From the NCBI GenBank assembly GCA_031278635.1, contig JAITKA010000064.1, positions 1 to 64,000 on the forward strand: a stretch of 64,000 nt of DNA, given 5' to 3'. Position numbers and translations under genes: made by a program. The DNA comes from Deltaproteobacteria bacterium (lineage in GTDB: Bacteria; Desulfobacterota; Desulfarculia; Adiutricales; Adiutricaceae). Position 1 is the stretch's first letter; each line of letters opens with the position of its first letter. Below, in pieces: positions 10,930 through 21,868 of this stretch. Under the pieces are notes generated by a model. It searched no databases and had not been told where the DNA came from. It was given only the letters and a program-made list of their open reading frames with translations.

Positions 10930-11006
10930 TGGGGCGTCGTCAAGTGGTTTAAGACACAGGGTTTTGGTTCCTGCATTCGAAGGTTCGAATCCTTCCGCCC
11001 CAGCCA
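10930..11006 (+). tRNA. tRNA-Gln(TTG)
   Basis: Acceptor TGGGGCG/CGCCCCA, anticodon loop TTTTGGT (TTG), T-arm AGGTTCGAATCCT, encoded CCA. Confidence 0.93.
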
Positions 11007-11259
11007 TATTTTTCTCTACCCAGCCAATCCCGTCGCCAGGCGAAAACCTTGGGGTCGATGAAACGACGAGAGTTTTGCCGACGATCTTGGCTGGTTATTG
11101 AAAGCTTGTTGAAAATGCAGGGGTTTTCGTAGTCTCGTCAATTTTCATCGTGACGTCGTTGTCCCCCCAATGCTTGACTGCGTACGTTTATTTGAAAAAG
11201 TAAACGTCTTTTTATTTGTACTGACCCATAGTTATGGGTCATTATATCGACGGTACTTC

Positions 11260-12213
11260 ATGCCTAACGATATTGTGATGATCTCGGGCAACTCCAACGT
11301 TGGCTTGGCCACCGAGATTTGTGAGTCCTTGTGGCAGCCCTTGGGCGTGGCCCAGGTCAGGCGTTTCTCGGACGGCGAGATACTCGTGGAGATTGGCGAG
11401 AACGTCCGCGGACGGGACACTTTCGTCATCCAGTCGACCTGTAACCCCGTGAACGACAACCTCATGGAGCTTCTATTGATAATAGACGCCCTCAAGAGGG
11501 CCTCGGCCAGGAGGATCACGGCGGTCATCCCCTATTACGGCTACGCGAGGCAGGACCGCAAGGCCCAGCCGCGGGTCCCCATCTCGGCCAAGCTGGTGGC
11601 CGACCTTCTGACCGCGGCGGGGACGACCAGGGTTTTGGCCATGGACCTCCACGCCGGGCAGATCCAGGGCTTCTTCAACATCCCGGTCGATCACCTCTTC
11701 GCCGCCCCGGTCATTTTAAGCTACATAAAAGAAGCCTTCCTAAAAGAGGGAAGTCCTGATATAATACTCGTTTCGCCGGACGCCGGCGGGGTCGAAAGGA
11801 CGAGGTACCTGGCCAAGAGGCTCTCGGCCCCGTTGGCCATCGTCGATAAAAGGCGGGAAGCCCCCAACGTCGCCAAGGCCATGAACATCATCGGCGACGT
11901 CCAGGGGCGCCGGGCCCTGATCATAGACGACATGGTCGATACGGCGGGGACCCTGACCCAGTCGGCCGATTTCGTCAAATCCAAGGGGGCCATAGACGTG
12001 GTCGCCTGCGCCACCCACCCGGTTTTTTCCGGCCAGGCGGTGGATTTGATCAACGGGTCGTCGCTGACCCAGGTGGTCGTGACCAACACCATACCCCTTA
12101 ACCCTGGCGGGCGGGACGTATCCAAGATAAAGGTCCTTTCGGTGGCTTCCCTGCTCGCCGAGGCCATCAGGCGCATCCACCAGGAAGATTCCGTAAGTTC
12201 TCTTTTCATTTGA
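11260..12213 (+). CDS. prs: ribose-phosphate pyrophosphokinase
   Basis: [13 protein letters not shown]..., [32 protein letters not shown] motifs. Confidence 0.93.
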   Translation: MPNDIVMISGNSNVGLATEICESLWQPLGVAQVRRFSDGEILVEIGENVRGRDTFVIQSTCNPVNDNLMELLLIIDALKRASARRITAVIPYYGYARQDRKAQPRVPISAKLVADLLTAAGTTRVLAMDLHAGQIQGFFNIPVDHLFAAPVILSYIKEAFLKEGSPDIILVSPDAGGVERTRYLAKRLSAPLAIVDKRREAPNVAKAMNIIGDVQGRRALIIDDMVDTAGTLTQSADFVKSKGAIDVVACATHPVFSGQAVDLINGSSLTQVVVTNTIPLNPGGRDVSKIKVLSVASLLAEAIRRIHQEDSVSSLFI

Positions 12214-12257
12214 CGAACCCGCGGACGATAGCACGTTTTTTCGGAGGAAATTATACC

Positions 12258-12917
12258 ATGGGTCTCAACGATACCCTCGCCGCCTCGCCCCGCGAGGCCG
12301 GCGGCAGCAACCTGGCGGGACGCCTCAGAAGGGAGGGCCGGCTGCCGATCGTCTTTTACGGTCACGGCCTTTCGGAATCCCAAAGCCTCACGATCGATTA
12401 CGCCCAGTTCAAGTCGGTTTTTTTGGGCACCGAGGGCAACCGCTTTCTCTACACCCTGGCCCCCGAGGGCCAGGAGTCGGCCCCGGCCCTGCTTAAGGAC
12501 TACCAGGTCGATCCCGTCAGCCGCAAGGTCATCCACGCCGATTTCCAGAGAATCGACCCCCAGAGGGCCGTGACCGTCCAGGTCCCGGTGACCATGGTCG
12601 GCAAGGCCGCCGGGGTCGAGAGGGGCGGCCAGATGCAGCTGGGCGAGAGGGAAATCACCGTCTCGGGCCTGCCCGCCGACATCCCCCCGGTCATCGAGGC
12701 CGACGTGTCCGCCCTGGGCCTGGGTCAGACCATGCACCTCTCCCAGGTCAAGCTCCCGCCCACCCTCAGGCTGGTCAGGACCGCCGATTTGCCCGTGGCC
12801 ATGGTGGCCGTGCCCAAGGGCCTTAAGGCCGAGGCCGACGCCGCCTCGGGCGTGACCCCCGGGGCCAAGGCCGCCGACAAGAAGGGCGACGCCAAAAAGA
12901 AGACCGACAAAAAATAG
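12258..12917 (+). CDS. rplY: 50S ribosomal protein L25/Ctc family
   Basis: LRREGRLPIVFYGHG..., VDPVSRKVIHADF, TL5/Ctc-type C-terminal extension with charged tail. Confidence 0.88.
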   Translation: MGLNDTLAASPREAGGSNLAGRLRREGRLPIVFYGHGLSESQSLTIDYAQFKSVFLGTEGNRFLYTLAPEGQESAPALLKDYQVDPVSRKVIHADFQRIDPQRAVTVQVPVTMVGKAAGVERGGQMQLGEREITVSGLPADIPPVIEADVSALGLGQTMHLSQVKLPPTLRLVRTADLPVAMVAVPKGLKAEADAASGVTPGAKAADKKGDAKKKTDKK

Positions 12918-12942
12918 TTTCGTCCCCTTGCAAAAAAAACAG

Positions 12943-12967
12943 CCGGCCCCCCAGGGGCCGGTTTTTT
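12943..12967 (+). terminator. intrinsic terminator after L25 gene
   Basis: ccggccccccaggggccgg followed by a T run. Confidence 0.8.
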
Positions 12968-13122
12968 CGTTGGGGGCAAAAAAATGGGTGGCGTTTGCGT
13001 CAAAAAATGGGTATATTTACGGCTGGAAACGGATCAGTCATGCCTTTTTTGGCCATTTTGACGAAAAATGGCCCAGCGATTTCCTCCGGCCTGGCCGGAG
13101 CCCCGGAATAAAGGAGACGAAT

Positions 13123-13656
13123 ATGGACGATTTTATGGAGCTCGCCTTAAAGCGCCAAAGTTGCCGCCAGTACCAGGACAAGCCCGTCGAGCATGACAAG
13201 CTGCTCAAATGCGTCGAGGCCGCCCGCCTGAACCCCTCGGCCTGCAATTCCCAGCCCTGGAGCGTGGTCGTGGTCGAAAGCCCCGACGTCGTGCCCGAGG
13301 TGGCCAAAACCACGATGCAGCTTGGCATCAACGAGTACATCGGGAACGCCAAGGCCTTTTTCGTGATCGTCGAGGAGTACGCCAAGCTCATACCCAACGT
13401 AGCCAAGGTCCTCGACAGCCAATACTGGGCCAAGGGCGACTTGGGGGCCTTCGCCTACGCGCTGTGCCTGCAGGCCGAGTCGCAGGGCATTGGCACGTGC
13501 ACCTTGGGCGTTTTCGACCGCCCCAGGCTGCGGGAGCTTTTGTCCATCCCCCAGGATAAAAACATCTTCCTGGTCATCGCCGTCGGCTACCCGGCCAAGG
13601 ATCACGTCAGAAACAAGCAGCGTAAGCCCATCGAGGAAATCGTCCGTTTCGTCTGA
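13123..13656 (+). CDS. nitroreductase family protein
   Basis: MDDFMELALKRQSCRQYQDKPVEHDKLLKCVEAARLNPSACNSQPW; RBS aaaggag upstream. Confidence 0.88.
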   Translation: MDDFMELALKRQSCRQYQDKPVEHDKLLKCVEAARLNPSACNSQPWSVVVVESPDVVPEVAKTTMQLGINEYIGNAKAFFVIVEEYAKLIPNVAKVLDSQYWAKGDLGAFAYALCLQAESQGIGTCTLGVFDRPRLRELLSIPQDKNIFLVIAVGYPAKDHVRNKQRKPIEEIVRFV

Positions 13657-13674
13657 GCCTAAGGCCCCCGGACC

Positions 13675-13706
13675 AAAAAAGCCATCGCCCCGTCGATGGC
13701 TTTTTT
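13675..13706 (+). terminator. intrinsic terminator
   Basis: aaaaaagccatcg-ccccgt-cgatggctttttt. Confidence 0.8.
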
Positions 13707-14102
13707 GGTTCGGGGCCGTAAAAATTTTTTGACGATCGGGGTTTTGGCCGGGGGCCATTCGGCCGCCTGGCCGATGGCCAAGGGACGGTTTGGGGGCCGA
13801 ATGGCGGCGGCGGGCCGGGATTAAGCGGTCGTAATGTTGACTGATAGTCAATAAATTGGTTAGTCAGTGCGTAAAACATTTGTTGAAAAATGTCTAAATT
13901 TTTTGACTGGTGGGTTAGCCCCGGCCCTTTGGCGATTAACCGGGGTTGCTTGGATCGGGCCACGGGAGGGGCCGGAAAGTGCGCGATAATTGCCGTATTT
14001 AGAAATAGTTATCGCCGCGTGGGCCCCATGGGCCAAAATGGGGGCCGGGGCCGCCCAAGGCGCGTCAGTCCCTTTGGGGTCAAAAAAGTTTGAAAAAAAA
14101 TC

Positions 14103-14130
14103 TTGACAATGACTTTCGCTGTGGTATACT
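14103..14130 (+). promoter_or_regulatory. sigma70-type promoter upstream of fhs
   Basis: TTGACA - 16 nt - TATACT. Confidence 0.7.
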
Positions 14131-14350
14131 GCCTTTCACCTAAACGGATCGGTCGCTTCCCAAGAGCTTAAATATTGAGACGGGCAAATTTTGTTTAGAT
14201 ATTTTGTTGGCCCAAAGGTCCATTTTCGCCCGGATCCCGGCGGATGGGCCAATCGGTTCGAAACGAGAGATGGCCAACGGCCCGGAGCGGATAACGTTCC
14301 CGGCCCGAACCCCTGGAATAAAACCATTGTTTCGGGGGGCTGGATTAACC

Positions 14351-14378
14351 CCAAACCCTGGGAATGGGTTTTTTTGTC
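14351..14378 (+). terminator. terminator-like hairpin inside the fhs leader (candidate attenuator)
   Basis: AAACCC-tgggaat-GGGTTT followed by T run, between the promoter at 14103 and the fhs start at 14527. Confidence 0.55.
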
Positions 14379-14526
14379 TTCAATCCAATCTCACCTTATC
14401 ACAGATGGTGGTGGCTTTCCGACCGCGTACCTAGGTTGGTCCCGGAAGCCGTAGCCAGGCCCCGGCCGCTGAAGATCCCTGTGCCGGGGGAAAATCAAGA
14501 ATTCCAAAATTACGGAGGAATCTTTC

Positions 14527-16308
14527 ATGGCTTTAAAATGGCAAGACTTGACCGCCAAGGGCGCCAAGGATTACGAAATCGCCGAGGCGGCCGAAGCGTC
14601 TCAATTGAGGAAAATTAAGGACGTAGCCGCCGGCATCGGCCTCACCGATGACGAGGTACTCCCTTATGGGCATTATATCGCCAAAATCGACTACGCCAAG
14701 GTGCTTAGCCGTTTGGGCAATAAGCCCGATGGCAAATACATCGACGTTACCGCCATCACCCCGACCCCCTTGGGCGAAGGCAAGTCCACCACCACCATGG
14801 GCCTGGTCCAGGGCATGGGCCACCTCGGCCTGAACGTCACCGCGGCCATCCGTCAGCCCTCCGGCGGCCCGACCATGAACATCAAGGGCTCGGCGGCCGG
14901 CGGCGGCATGAGCCAGTGCGTTCCCCTGACCCCCTTCTCGCTGGGCCTGACCGGCGACATCAACGCCATCATGAACTCCCACAACCTGGCGATGGTGGCC
15001 GTCAACTCCCGCATGCAGCACGAGCGCAACTATGACGACGCCACCCTGGCCAAGCGCGGCCTGAAGCGTCTCGACATCGACCCCACCAGGGTCGAGTTCG
15101 GCTTCATCCTTGACTTCGCCGCCCAATGCCTCCGCAAGATCATAATCGGCCTCGGCGGGAAGCAGGACGGCTACCTGATGGAGTCCAAGTTCGGCATCGC
15201 CGTCAGCTCCGAGATCATGGCCATCCTGGCCGTGGCCGCCGACCTCAAGGACCTGCGCGCCCGCCTCGGCCGCATCGTCGTGGCATACGACAAGAAGGGT
15301 AACCCCGTCACCACCTCGGATCTCGACGTGGCCGGGGCCATGACCGCCTGGATGGTCGAGGCCATGAACCCGAACCTCATGCAGACCCTCGAGGGCCAGC
15401 CCTGCTTCGTCCACGCCGGCCCCTTCGCCAACATCGCCATCGGCCAGAGCTCCATCGTGGCCGACCGCCTGGCCCTTAAGCTCTCCGACTACCACGTGAC
15501 CGAGTCCGGCTTCGCCGCCGACATCGGTTTCGAGAAGTTCTGGAACCTCAAGTGCCGCTTCTCCGGCCTCATCCCCAACGCCGCGGTCATCGTGGCCACG
15601 GTCAGGGCCCTCAAGTGCCACGGCGGCGCGCCCATCCCCGCCCCCGGCAAGCCCCTGCCCGAGGAGTACAAGGTCCCCAACGTCGGCCAGGTCGAGAAGG
15701 GCTGCGAGAACCTCCTCCACCACGTTAACGTGGTCAAGAAGTCCGGCATCAGCCCGGTCGTCTGCATCAACTCCTTCGTGACCGACACGGCCGACGAGAT
15801 CAAGGCCATCCGCGACGCCTGCGTGGCCGCCGGCGCCCGCGTGGCCGTCTCCGATCACTGGCTGAAGGGCGGCGAGGGCGCCATAGAGCTCGCCAACGCC
15901 GTTAAGGACGCCTGCGAGGACGTGCCCAAGTTCAAGTTCCTCTACGACCTCGACCAGCCCCTCAAGGACCGCGTCGAGATCATCGCCAAGGAGGTCTACG
16001 GGGCCGACGGCGTGGATTACAACCCCGACGCCCTCAAGAAGCTCGAGGGCTTCCAGAAGGATCCGGCCACGGCCAAGCTGGGCCTCTGCATGGTCAAGAC
16101 CCACCTGTCGCTGTCCGATAACCCGACCATCAAGGGCGTGCCCAAGGGCTGGAAACTGTTCGTCCGCGACGTCCTGATCTACGCCGGCGCCGGTTTCGTG
16201 GTGCCCGTCGCCGGGGCCATCACCCTCATGCCCGGTACCGCCTCCGACCCGGCCTATCGCCGCGTGGACGTCGATACCGAGACCGGCAAGGTCAAGGGCC
16301 TCTTCTAG
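14527..16308 (+). CDS. fhs: formate-tetrahydrofolate ligase
   Basis: [20 protein letters not shown]-loop, [22 protein letters not shown] acggagg at ~14513. Confidence 0.96.
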   Translation: MALKWQDLTAKGAKDYEIAEAAEASQLRKIKDVAAGIGLTDDEVLPYGHYIAKIDYAKVLSRLGNKPDGKYIDVTAITPTPLGEGKSTTTMGLVQGMGHLGLNVTAAIRQPSGGPTMNIKGSAAGGGMSQCVPLTPFSLGLTGDINAIMNSHNLAMVAVNSRMQHERNYDDATLAKRGLKRLDIDPTRVEFGFILDFAAQCLRKIIIGLGGKQDGYLMESKFGIAVSSEIMAILAVAADLKDLRARLGRIVVAYDKKGNPVTTSDLDVAGAMTAWMVEAMNPNLMQTLEGQPCFVHAGPFANIAIGQSSIVADRLALKLSDYHVTESGFAADIGFEKFWNLKCRFSGLIPNAAVIVATVRALKCHGGAPIPAPGKPLPEEYKVPNVGQVEKGCENLLHHVNVVKKSGISPVVCINSFVTDTADEIKAIRDACVAAGARVAVSDHWLKGGEGAIELANAVKDACEDVPKFKFLYDLDQPLKDRVEIIAKEVYGADGVDYNPDALKKLEGFQKDPATAKLGLCMVKTHLSLSDNPTIKGVPKGWKLFVRDVLIYAGAGFVVPVAGAITLMPGTASDPAYRRVDVDTETGKVKGLF

Positions 16309-16350
16309 CGAAAACCCCTTCGCCCGGCCGTTTTCGGCCGGCAAAAAAAA

Positions 16351-16378
16351 ACCGCCGCGAAAGCGGCGGTTTTTTTTT
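16351..16378 (+). terminator. intrinsic terminator after fhs (between convergent genes)
   Basis: accgccgc-gaaa-gcggcggt + T9. Confidence 0.85.
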
Positions 16379-17600
16379 ACTGGAAGCGCAGGGCCTCGAT
16401 GGGGTTTTGCCGGGCGGCCTTCCAGGCCGGGTAGAAGCCGAAAAAGAGCCCTATGCCCGCCGAGACGGTAAAGGAGAGGACCATGGAGCCCGGGGTCACC
16501 ACCACGCTGGTCCGCCAGATGGCCTGGACCGTGTAGGCGCCGACCGAGCCGATGAGGAGCCCCAGGATGCCCCCGGTCAGGGAGACCAGGATGGCCTCCA
16601 GGATGAACTGGGTCAGGATGTCCCGGCGCCTGGCCCCGATGGCCAGCCGGATGCCTATCTCCCGGGTCCTCTCGGTGACCGAGACCAGCATTATGTTCAT
16701 GATGCCTATGCCGCCCACGGCCAGGGAGACCGAGGCTATGGCCCCCAGAAGGAGGGTCATGGCCGAGGCGGTGGCCTCGGCCGAGGCCATGACGGCCGAG
16801 AGGTTGGAGAGGAAAAAGTCGTCGTCCTGCATGGGATCGACCAGGTGGTGGCGTTCCCGGAGGAGCTCCCTGATCTCCGTCTCCAGGCGGGGCATGATAT
16901 CGGCGCTGTCGGCCTTGAGCATGATCATGCGGACCATGCCCCTGAACTGGCTCCCGGCCAGGTAGCGCTGGGAGGAGGTGAAGGGGACGATGGCGGTGTC
17001 GTCCTGGTCCCGCCCGTCGAGGCTTTGGCCCTTGGCGGCGAGGAGCCCCTCGACCACGAAGGGCACGTTCTTGACCCTGATCGTCTGGCCTATGGGGTTA
17101 ACCGAGCCGAAGAGCTCCTTGGCCACGCTCTGGCCCAGCCAGATGGTCCTGGAGCCCGACGAGACGTCCAGGGAATCCATGGCCCGGCCCCCGGCCAGCT
17201 CCCACGAGCGCACGGTCAGGAAATCGGCGTTGACGCCCATGACCATGGTGTTCCAGTTCTGGCCGCCGGCCACCAGCTGGCTGTTGTTGTTGACGACCGG
17301 GGTCGAGGCCGCTACCCCCGGCAGCTGGGCGAGGGCCTCCGAATCGGACTCGTTGAGGGTGTGGCGGCTGCCCGAGCCGGAGCGGACGCCCCCGGCGTTC
17401 TGGAAGCCGGCCAGGATGACGAAGACGTTGGTCCCCATGCTATCGACTTGCTTCTTGACGGTTAGCCTGGTGCCCTCGCCCACGGCCAGCATCAGGATGA
17501 CGGCGGCGACCCCGATGACCATGCCCAGCATGGTCAGAAAGGAGCGCATCCTGTTGGCCCCGATGGCCCGGACGGCCTCAAGCAGCATGGCTGGGAACAT
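16377..17600 (-). CDS. MacB-like ABC transporter permease
   Basis: FtsX-type topology; SFLTMLGMVIGVAAVI N-terminus, GIMNIMLVSVTERTREIGIRLAIGAR motif. Confidence 0.9.
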   Translation of the reverse strand: MFPAMLLEAVRAIGANRMRSFLTMLGMVIGVAAVILMLAVGEGTRLTVKKQVDSMGTNVFVILAGFQNAGGVRSGSGSRHTLNESDSEALAQLPGVAASTPVVNNNSQLVAGGQNWNTMVMGVNADFLTVRSWELAGGRAMDSLDVSSGSRTIWLGQSVAKELFGSVNPIGQTIRVKNVPFVVEGLLAAKGQSLDGRDQDDTAIVPFTSSQRYLAGSQFRGMVRMIMLKADSADIMPRLETEIRELLRERHHLVDPMQDDDFFLSNLSAVMASAEATASAMTLLLGAIASVSLAVGGIGIMNIMLVSVTERTREIGIRLAIGARRRDILTQFILEAILVSLTGGILGLLIGSVGAYTVQAIWRTSVVVTPGSMVLSFTVSAGIGLFFGFYPAWKAARQNPIEALRFQ

Positions 17601-18311
<711 letters not shown>

Positions 18312-18312
18312 G

Positions 18313-19614
18313 CTAAAACCTCGGCCTGGGGCCCGCCCCGCCACCGGACCCGGTCGCGCTCAGGAGCGTCCGGTCGCCCTCGGGCTGGTTCTCGCCGATG
18401 ATGACCTGATCGCCCTCCCTCAGGTCGCCGGATTTAACCACCGTTTGCCGCAGGTCGCTCATGCCCAGGGTCAGGGAGACCATCCTGGGCTTCCCGTCCT
18501 GGCCCAACGCGTAGACCCGGCCATGGGTCTCCGTTTCCCCGCCCCCGGCCTTGGCCTCGGCCGGGGCGGCCCCCTGGCCCCCGCCCCAATGGCCGACCGC
18601 CCCATCGGGGGTCCCATCGGGAGCCCCATCGGGCGGTGGCCCGCTTGGCTTCTCCGCCGCCTGGGCGGCGGCGGTGGCGGGCGGGGTCTCGGCCCCGACG
18701 GGCCGGTAGTTTAAGGCCGTGTTGGGGACCAACAGGACGTCGCTTTCCTTGTAAAGCTCGATGTCCACGTAGGCGGTCATGCCCGGCAACAGTTTAATGT
18801 CGGGGTTATCGACGTCTATGATGACGTCGTACGTGACCACGTTGGAGGTTATGGTAGGGTTCAGGCGGATTTGCCGCAGTTTCCCCTTAAAGGACTCCCC
18901 CGGGTAGGCATCGACCGTGAAGGTCACGTCCAGGCCGGGGGTGAGCCTGCCGATGTCGGCCTCGGAGAAGCTGGCGTTTATCTGCATCTTGGTCAGATCG
19001 CCCGCGATGTCTATCAGGGTCGGGGTCTGGAAGCTCGCGGCCACGGTCTGGCCCACGTCAACGGCCCGGTTGATGATGACCCCGTCCACCGGGGCCACGA
19101 TGCGGGTGTTGTTCAGGTTGTACATGTCCTGGGCCAGGGAGGCCTCGTGCTGGGCCACGGTGGCCTTGGCCATTTCCAGGTTGGCCTGGGCCGTGTCGAA
19201 TTCCTCTTTGGGGGCCGATTTGGCCTGAAAGAGCTTTTCCTGGCGGTCGAATTTCAGCTGGGCCAGCCTCTCCTGGGCCTGGGAGTTGGCCAGGTTGGCC
19301 TTGGACATGTCGGCCTTGGCCTGGAAGAGCTGATCGTCCAGGACCATCAAAAGCTGGCCCGCCTTGACGCTGTCGTTGAAATCGACCAAAATTTCCTTTA
19401 TCGTCCCCGAGATTTGGGTGCCGACGTTAACCACCATGACCGGGTTTATGGTGCCGGTGGCACCCACGGCGATGCGGAGCTGTCCCTTATTTACCCTCTG
19501 GGCGCGAAAAATGTTCTCACTCCGCTGGTCCCCGAGGAGCGTGGGGAGGGCATAGGCGAGGCCCCCGGCGATGATCAAGACGACGATGATTTTTACAAGT
19601 GTTTTCAGTTTCAT
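18313..19614 (-). CDS. efflux transporter periplasmic adaptor subunit (MacA/HlyD-like)
   Basis: N-terminal TM, biotinyl-lipoyl-like GTINPVMVVNVGTQISGTIKEI, APVDGVIINRAVDVGQTV; Gly/Pro-rich insertion near C-terminus. Confidence 0.88.
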   Translation of the reverse strand: MKLKTLVKIIVVLIIAGGLAYALPTLLGDQRSENIFRAQRVNKGQLRIAVGATGTINPVMVVNVGTQISGTIKEILVDFNDSVKAGQLLMVLDDQLFQAKADMSKANLANSQAQERLAQLKFDRQEKLFQAKSAPKEEFDTAQANLEMAKATVAQHEASLAQDMYNLNNTRIVAPVDGVIINRAVDVGQTVAASFQTPTLIDIAGDLTKMQINASFSEADIGRLTPGLDVTFTVDAYPGESFKGKLRQIRLNPTITSNVVTYDVIIDVDNPDIKLLPGMTAYVDIELYKESDVLLVPNTALNYRPVGAETPPATAAAQAAEKPSGPPPDGAPDGTPDGAVGHWGGGQGAAPAEAKAGGGETETHGRVYALGQDGKPRMVSLTLGMSDLRQTVVKSGDLREGDQVIIGENQPEGDRTLLSATGSGGGAGPRPRF

Positions 19615-19700
19615 AAGCGTATCGGGAGCCTCGATTTTTCTAGTGTTTCATGGCCAAAAATGCCTTAATCCTTGGCCAAAAAATGGTACGGTCCTAAATA

Positions 19701-21272
19701 TTACGCAAAATCGGCGCCAATGTCCAAAAGGCTCTTCCAGGCCCCCGGCACGTGGGCCAGGATCTCGGTGGGGAATAGCCCCCTGTCGGTCAGCCCCGAG
19801 CTCGCCAGGTCCGCGGCCAGCCCATGGAGGTGGACGGCCAACGCCGCCGCCCCGAACGGCCCCAGCCCCTGGGCCAAAAGCCCCGCCGTGAGGCCGGTCA
19901 AAAGATCGCCCGTGCCCCCGGTCCCCAAAACCGGGCCGCCGGTGAGGTTGACCAGAAGCTCCCCCCCGGGCCCGGCCACCAACGTATGCCGGCCCTTGAG
20001 GACCACGACGGCCCCGGTCATCCCGGCCAGGGCCCTGGCCGCCCCGGGCCTGTCGGCCTGTATCTGGCCCGCGCCGAGGCCCAGAAGCCTCCCCGCCTCC
20101 CCCGGGTGGGGGGTGATGACCCTCGGGCCCCTGGCCGAGGCCAGCACCCCGGCCTTCCCGGCCAGGGCCGTCAGGGCGTCGGCGTCCAAAACCAGGGGTT
20201 TTTCCAGGCCCGTGGCCAGATCGAGCGCGAGCCTTTGGGCCTCCTGGCCCAGCCCCAGCCCGGGGCCCAGGGCCAGGGCCTCCCGGCCCGCCATGAAGTC
20301 GGTGAGGACGTCCGCCGCCTTGGCGGAGAACTCCCCCGGGAGGCTCTCGGGCAAGGCCAGGGTCATGGCCGAGGTCAGCTTGGCCTCCAGGATCGTGGCA
20401 AGGGACGCCGGATGGGCCGCCGTGACCAGACCGCAGCCCGACCTCTGGGCCCCCAGGGCGGCCAGGACCAGGGCCCCCGTCTTGCCCGAGGAGCCGCCGC
20501 AGATGACCGCGTGGCCGAACGTGCCCTTATGGCCCCCTCCGGGCCGTTCCGGTACCAGGCTTGCCGCGTACCTTCCGTCCAGGGCCTCGGCCCCTGGCCT
20601 GGCCCTCCCGAACATGGCCGGGCACAGGCCGATGTCGCCCAGGCGCACCTGGCCGCACAGCTCCGGGCCCCTCCCCAGGAACAGCCCAAACTTCAGGGTC
20701 CCCAGGCTCACGGTCAGATCGGCCCGCAAGACCCCGGGCCCGGCCTCCCCGCTATCGGCCGACAAACCCGAGGGCAGATCCACGGCCAGGACCCGAAACC
20801 GCCTCCGCCCGGCCGCCGCGGCCAGAACCCTGGCCGCCTGGCCCTCCAGGGGCCGGTCGAGGCCCGTCCCGAAAATGGCGTCGATGACCAGCCCGTACCT
20901 ATCGAAGTCCGGCAAGGGGTCGTCGGCCGACTCGATGACCCTGACCCCCAGGCCCAGTTTTTTCAAAAGGCCGTAATTGACCAGGGCGTCGCCCGTGGGT
21001 TCCCTCCCCGGCTTCCTCACAAGGCGGCAATCGACCGCGTGCCCCAGGGCCGAGAGGAGCCTCGCCAGGACGAAGCCGTCGCCCCCGTTCTGGCCGGGCC
21101 CGGCCAGAACCAGGACCCCGTGGGTCCCCTTGGCCAGATCGGGCCAGAATTCCAGGGCCGCCCTGAGCGTCGAGCGGGCGGCGTTTTCCATGAGGACGAT
21201 GCCGGGGAGGCCGAATTCATCCATGGCCACCCGGTCCAGGAGGCGGCTTTCCTGGCTGGTCGTAACGTACAT
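19701..21272 (-). CDS. nnr: bifunctional NAD(P)H-hydrate epimerase / ADP-dependent dehydratase
   Basis: YjeF N domain (GPGQNGGDGFVLAR) and C domain (LVLDADALTAL, TPHPGEAGRLLG, GTGGTGDLLTG). Confidence 0.9.
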   Translation of the reverse strand: MYVTTSQESRLLDRVAMDEFGLPGIVLMENAARSTLRAALEFWPDLAKGTHGVLVLAGPGQNGGDGFVLARLLSALGHAVDCRLVRKPGREPTGDALVNYGLLKKLGLGVRVIESADDPLPDFDRYGLVIDAIFGTGLDRPLEGQAARVLAAAAGRRRFRVLAVDLPSGLSADSGEAGPGVLRADLTVSLGTLKFGLFLGRGPELCGQVRLGDIGLCPAMFGRARPGAEALDGRYAASLVPERPGGGHKGTFGHAVICGGSSGKTGALVLAALGAQRSGCGLVTAAHPASLATILEAKLTSAMTLALPESLPGEFSAKAADVLTDFMAGREALALGPGLGLGQEAQRLALDLATGLEKPLVLDADALTALAGKAGVLASARGPRVITPHPGEAGRLLGLGAGQIQADRPGAARALAGMTGAVVVLKGRHTLVAGPGGELLVNLTGGPVLGTGGTGDLLTGLTAGLLAQGLGPFGAAALAVHLHGLAADLASSGLTDRGLFPTEILAHVPGAWKSLLDIGADFA

Positions 21273-21688
21273 GCGTTCCCCCCCCACCATGGGCCCCCGC
21301 CGGGGCCGGGCCTCGGTAATCGATGAATTTAAAGGCCGCCGTCCCCTTTGGGCGACTAGGTTTCCCTAATTTGCGACTCTTTCGCATTATGTCATAACCA
21401 TAAAATTCCATCAACCGGCCAATACCGTCTTGTCGGGCCAAGGCGGTATCGGTGCGCCCCTGGGCCCTCGGCCCAACCATGGCCAAACCAGGCCGATGGT
21501 ACGATTAATCCCAAATGGTTATGAAGGTGATAGATTTTTTTTGCACTATCCGGAATTCTATGTTTTAATCCTTTCGTTGAAGGCTTCTCCACCGAAAGGA
21601 GTCGACCCAAAGGAATAGACCATGGATAACGAACCATTTTTTTGTCTATTTTTGACAAATTCGTTAAACTTCATAATTAACCAGCGGA

Positions 21689-21868
21689 ATGTCGGCTGTA
21701 TTGAATGGTTCATTCAGGCATCAGCGGGCCATGACCGCACCGGGCGGCGTCTGGCTCGGCCTGGCATGCCGGGTCAGCGCCCGGGTGAACGGCGGCGCGC
21801 CGCCGTTGGCCAACGTCACGGCGCTTGACCGGGGTTATTGTCCCCGAAAAGAAGGGTGGGTAAAATGA
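21689..21868 (+). other. sub-threshold 59 aa ORF with ATGA overlap to the next gene
   Basis: MSAVLNGSFRHQRAMTAPGGVWLGLACRVSARVNGGAPPLANVTALDRGYCPRKEGWVK read from sequence; no clear RBS. Confidence 0.25.

Noticed and set aside
14533-16344. 603 aa ORF antisense to fhs and other long antisense ORFs (e.g. 6723..8192 -, 48393..50447 +, 55468..56976 +)
   Set aside because: They mirror well-identified genes on the other strand; low-complexity His/Gly/Ala/Val composition typical of GC-rich shadow ORFs.
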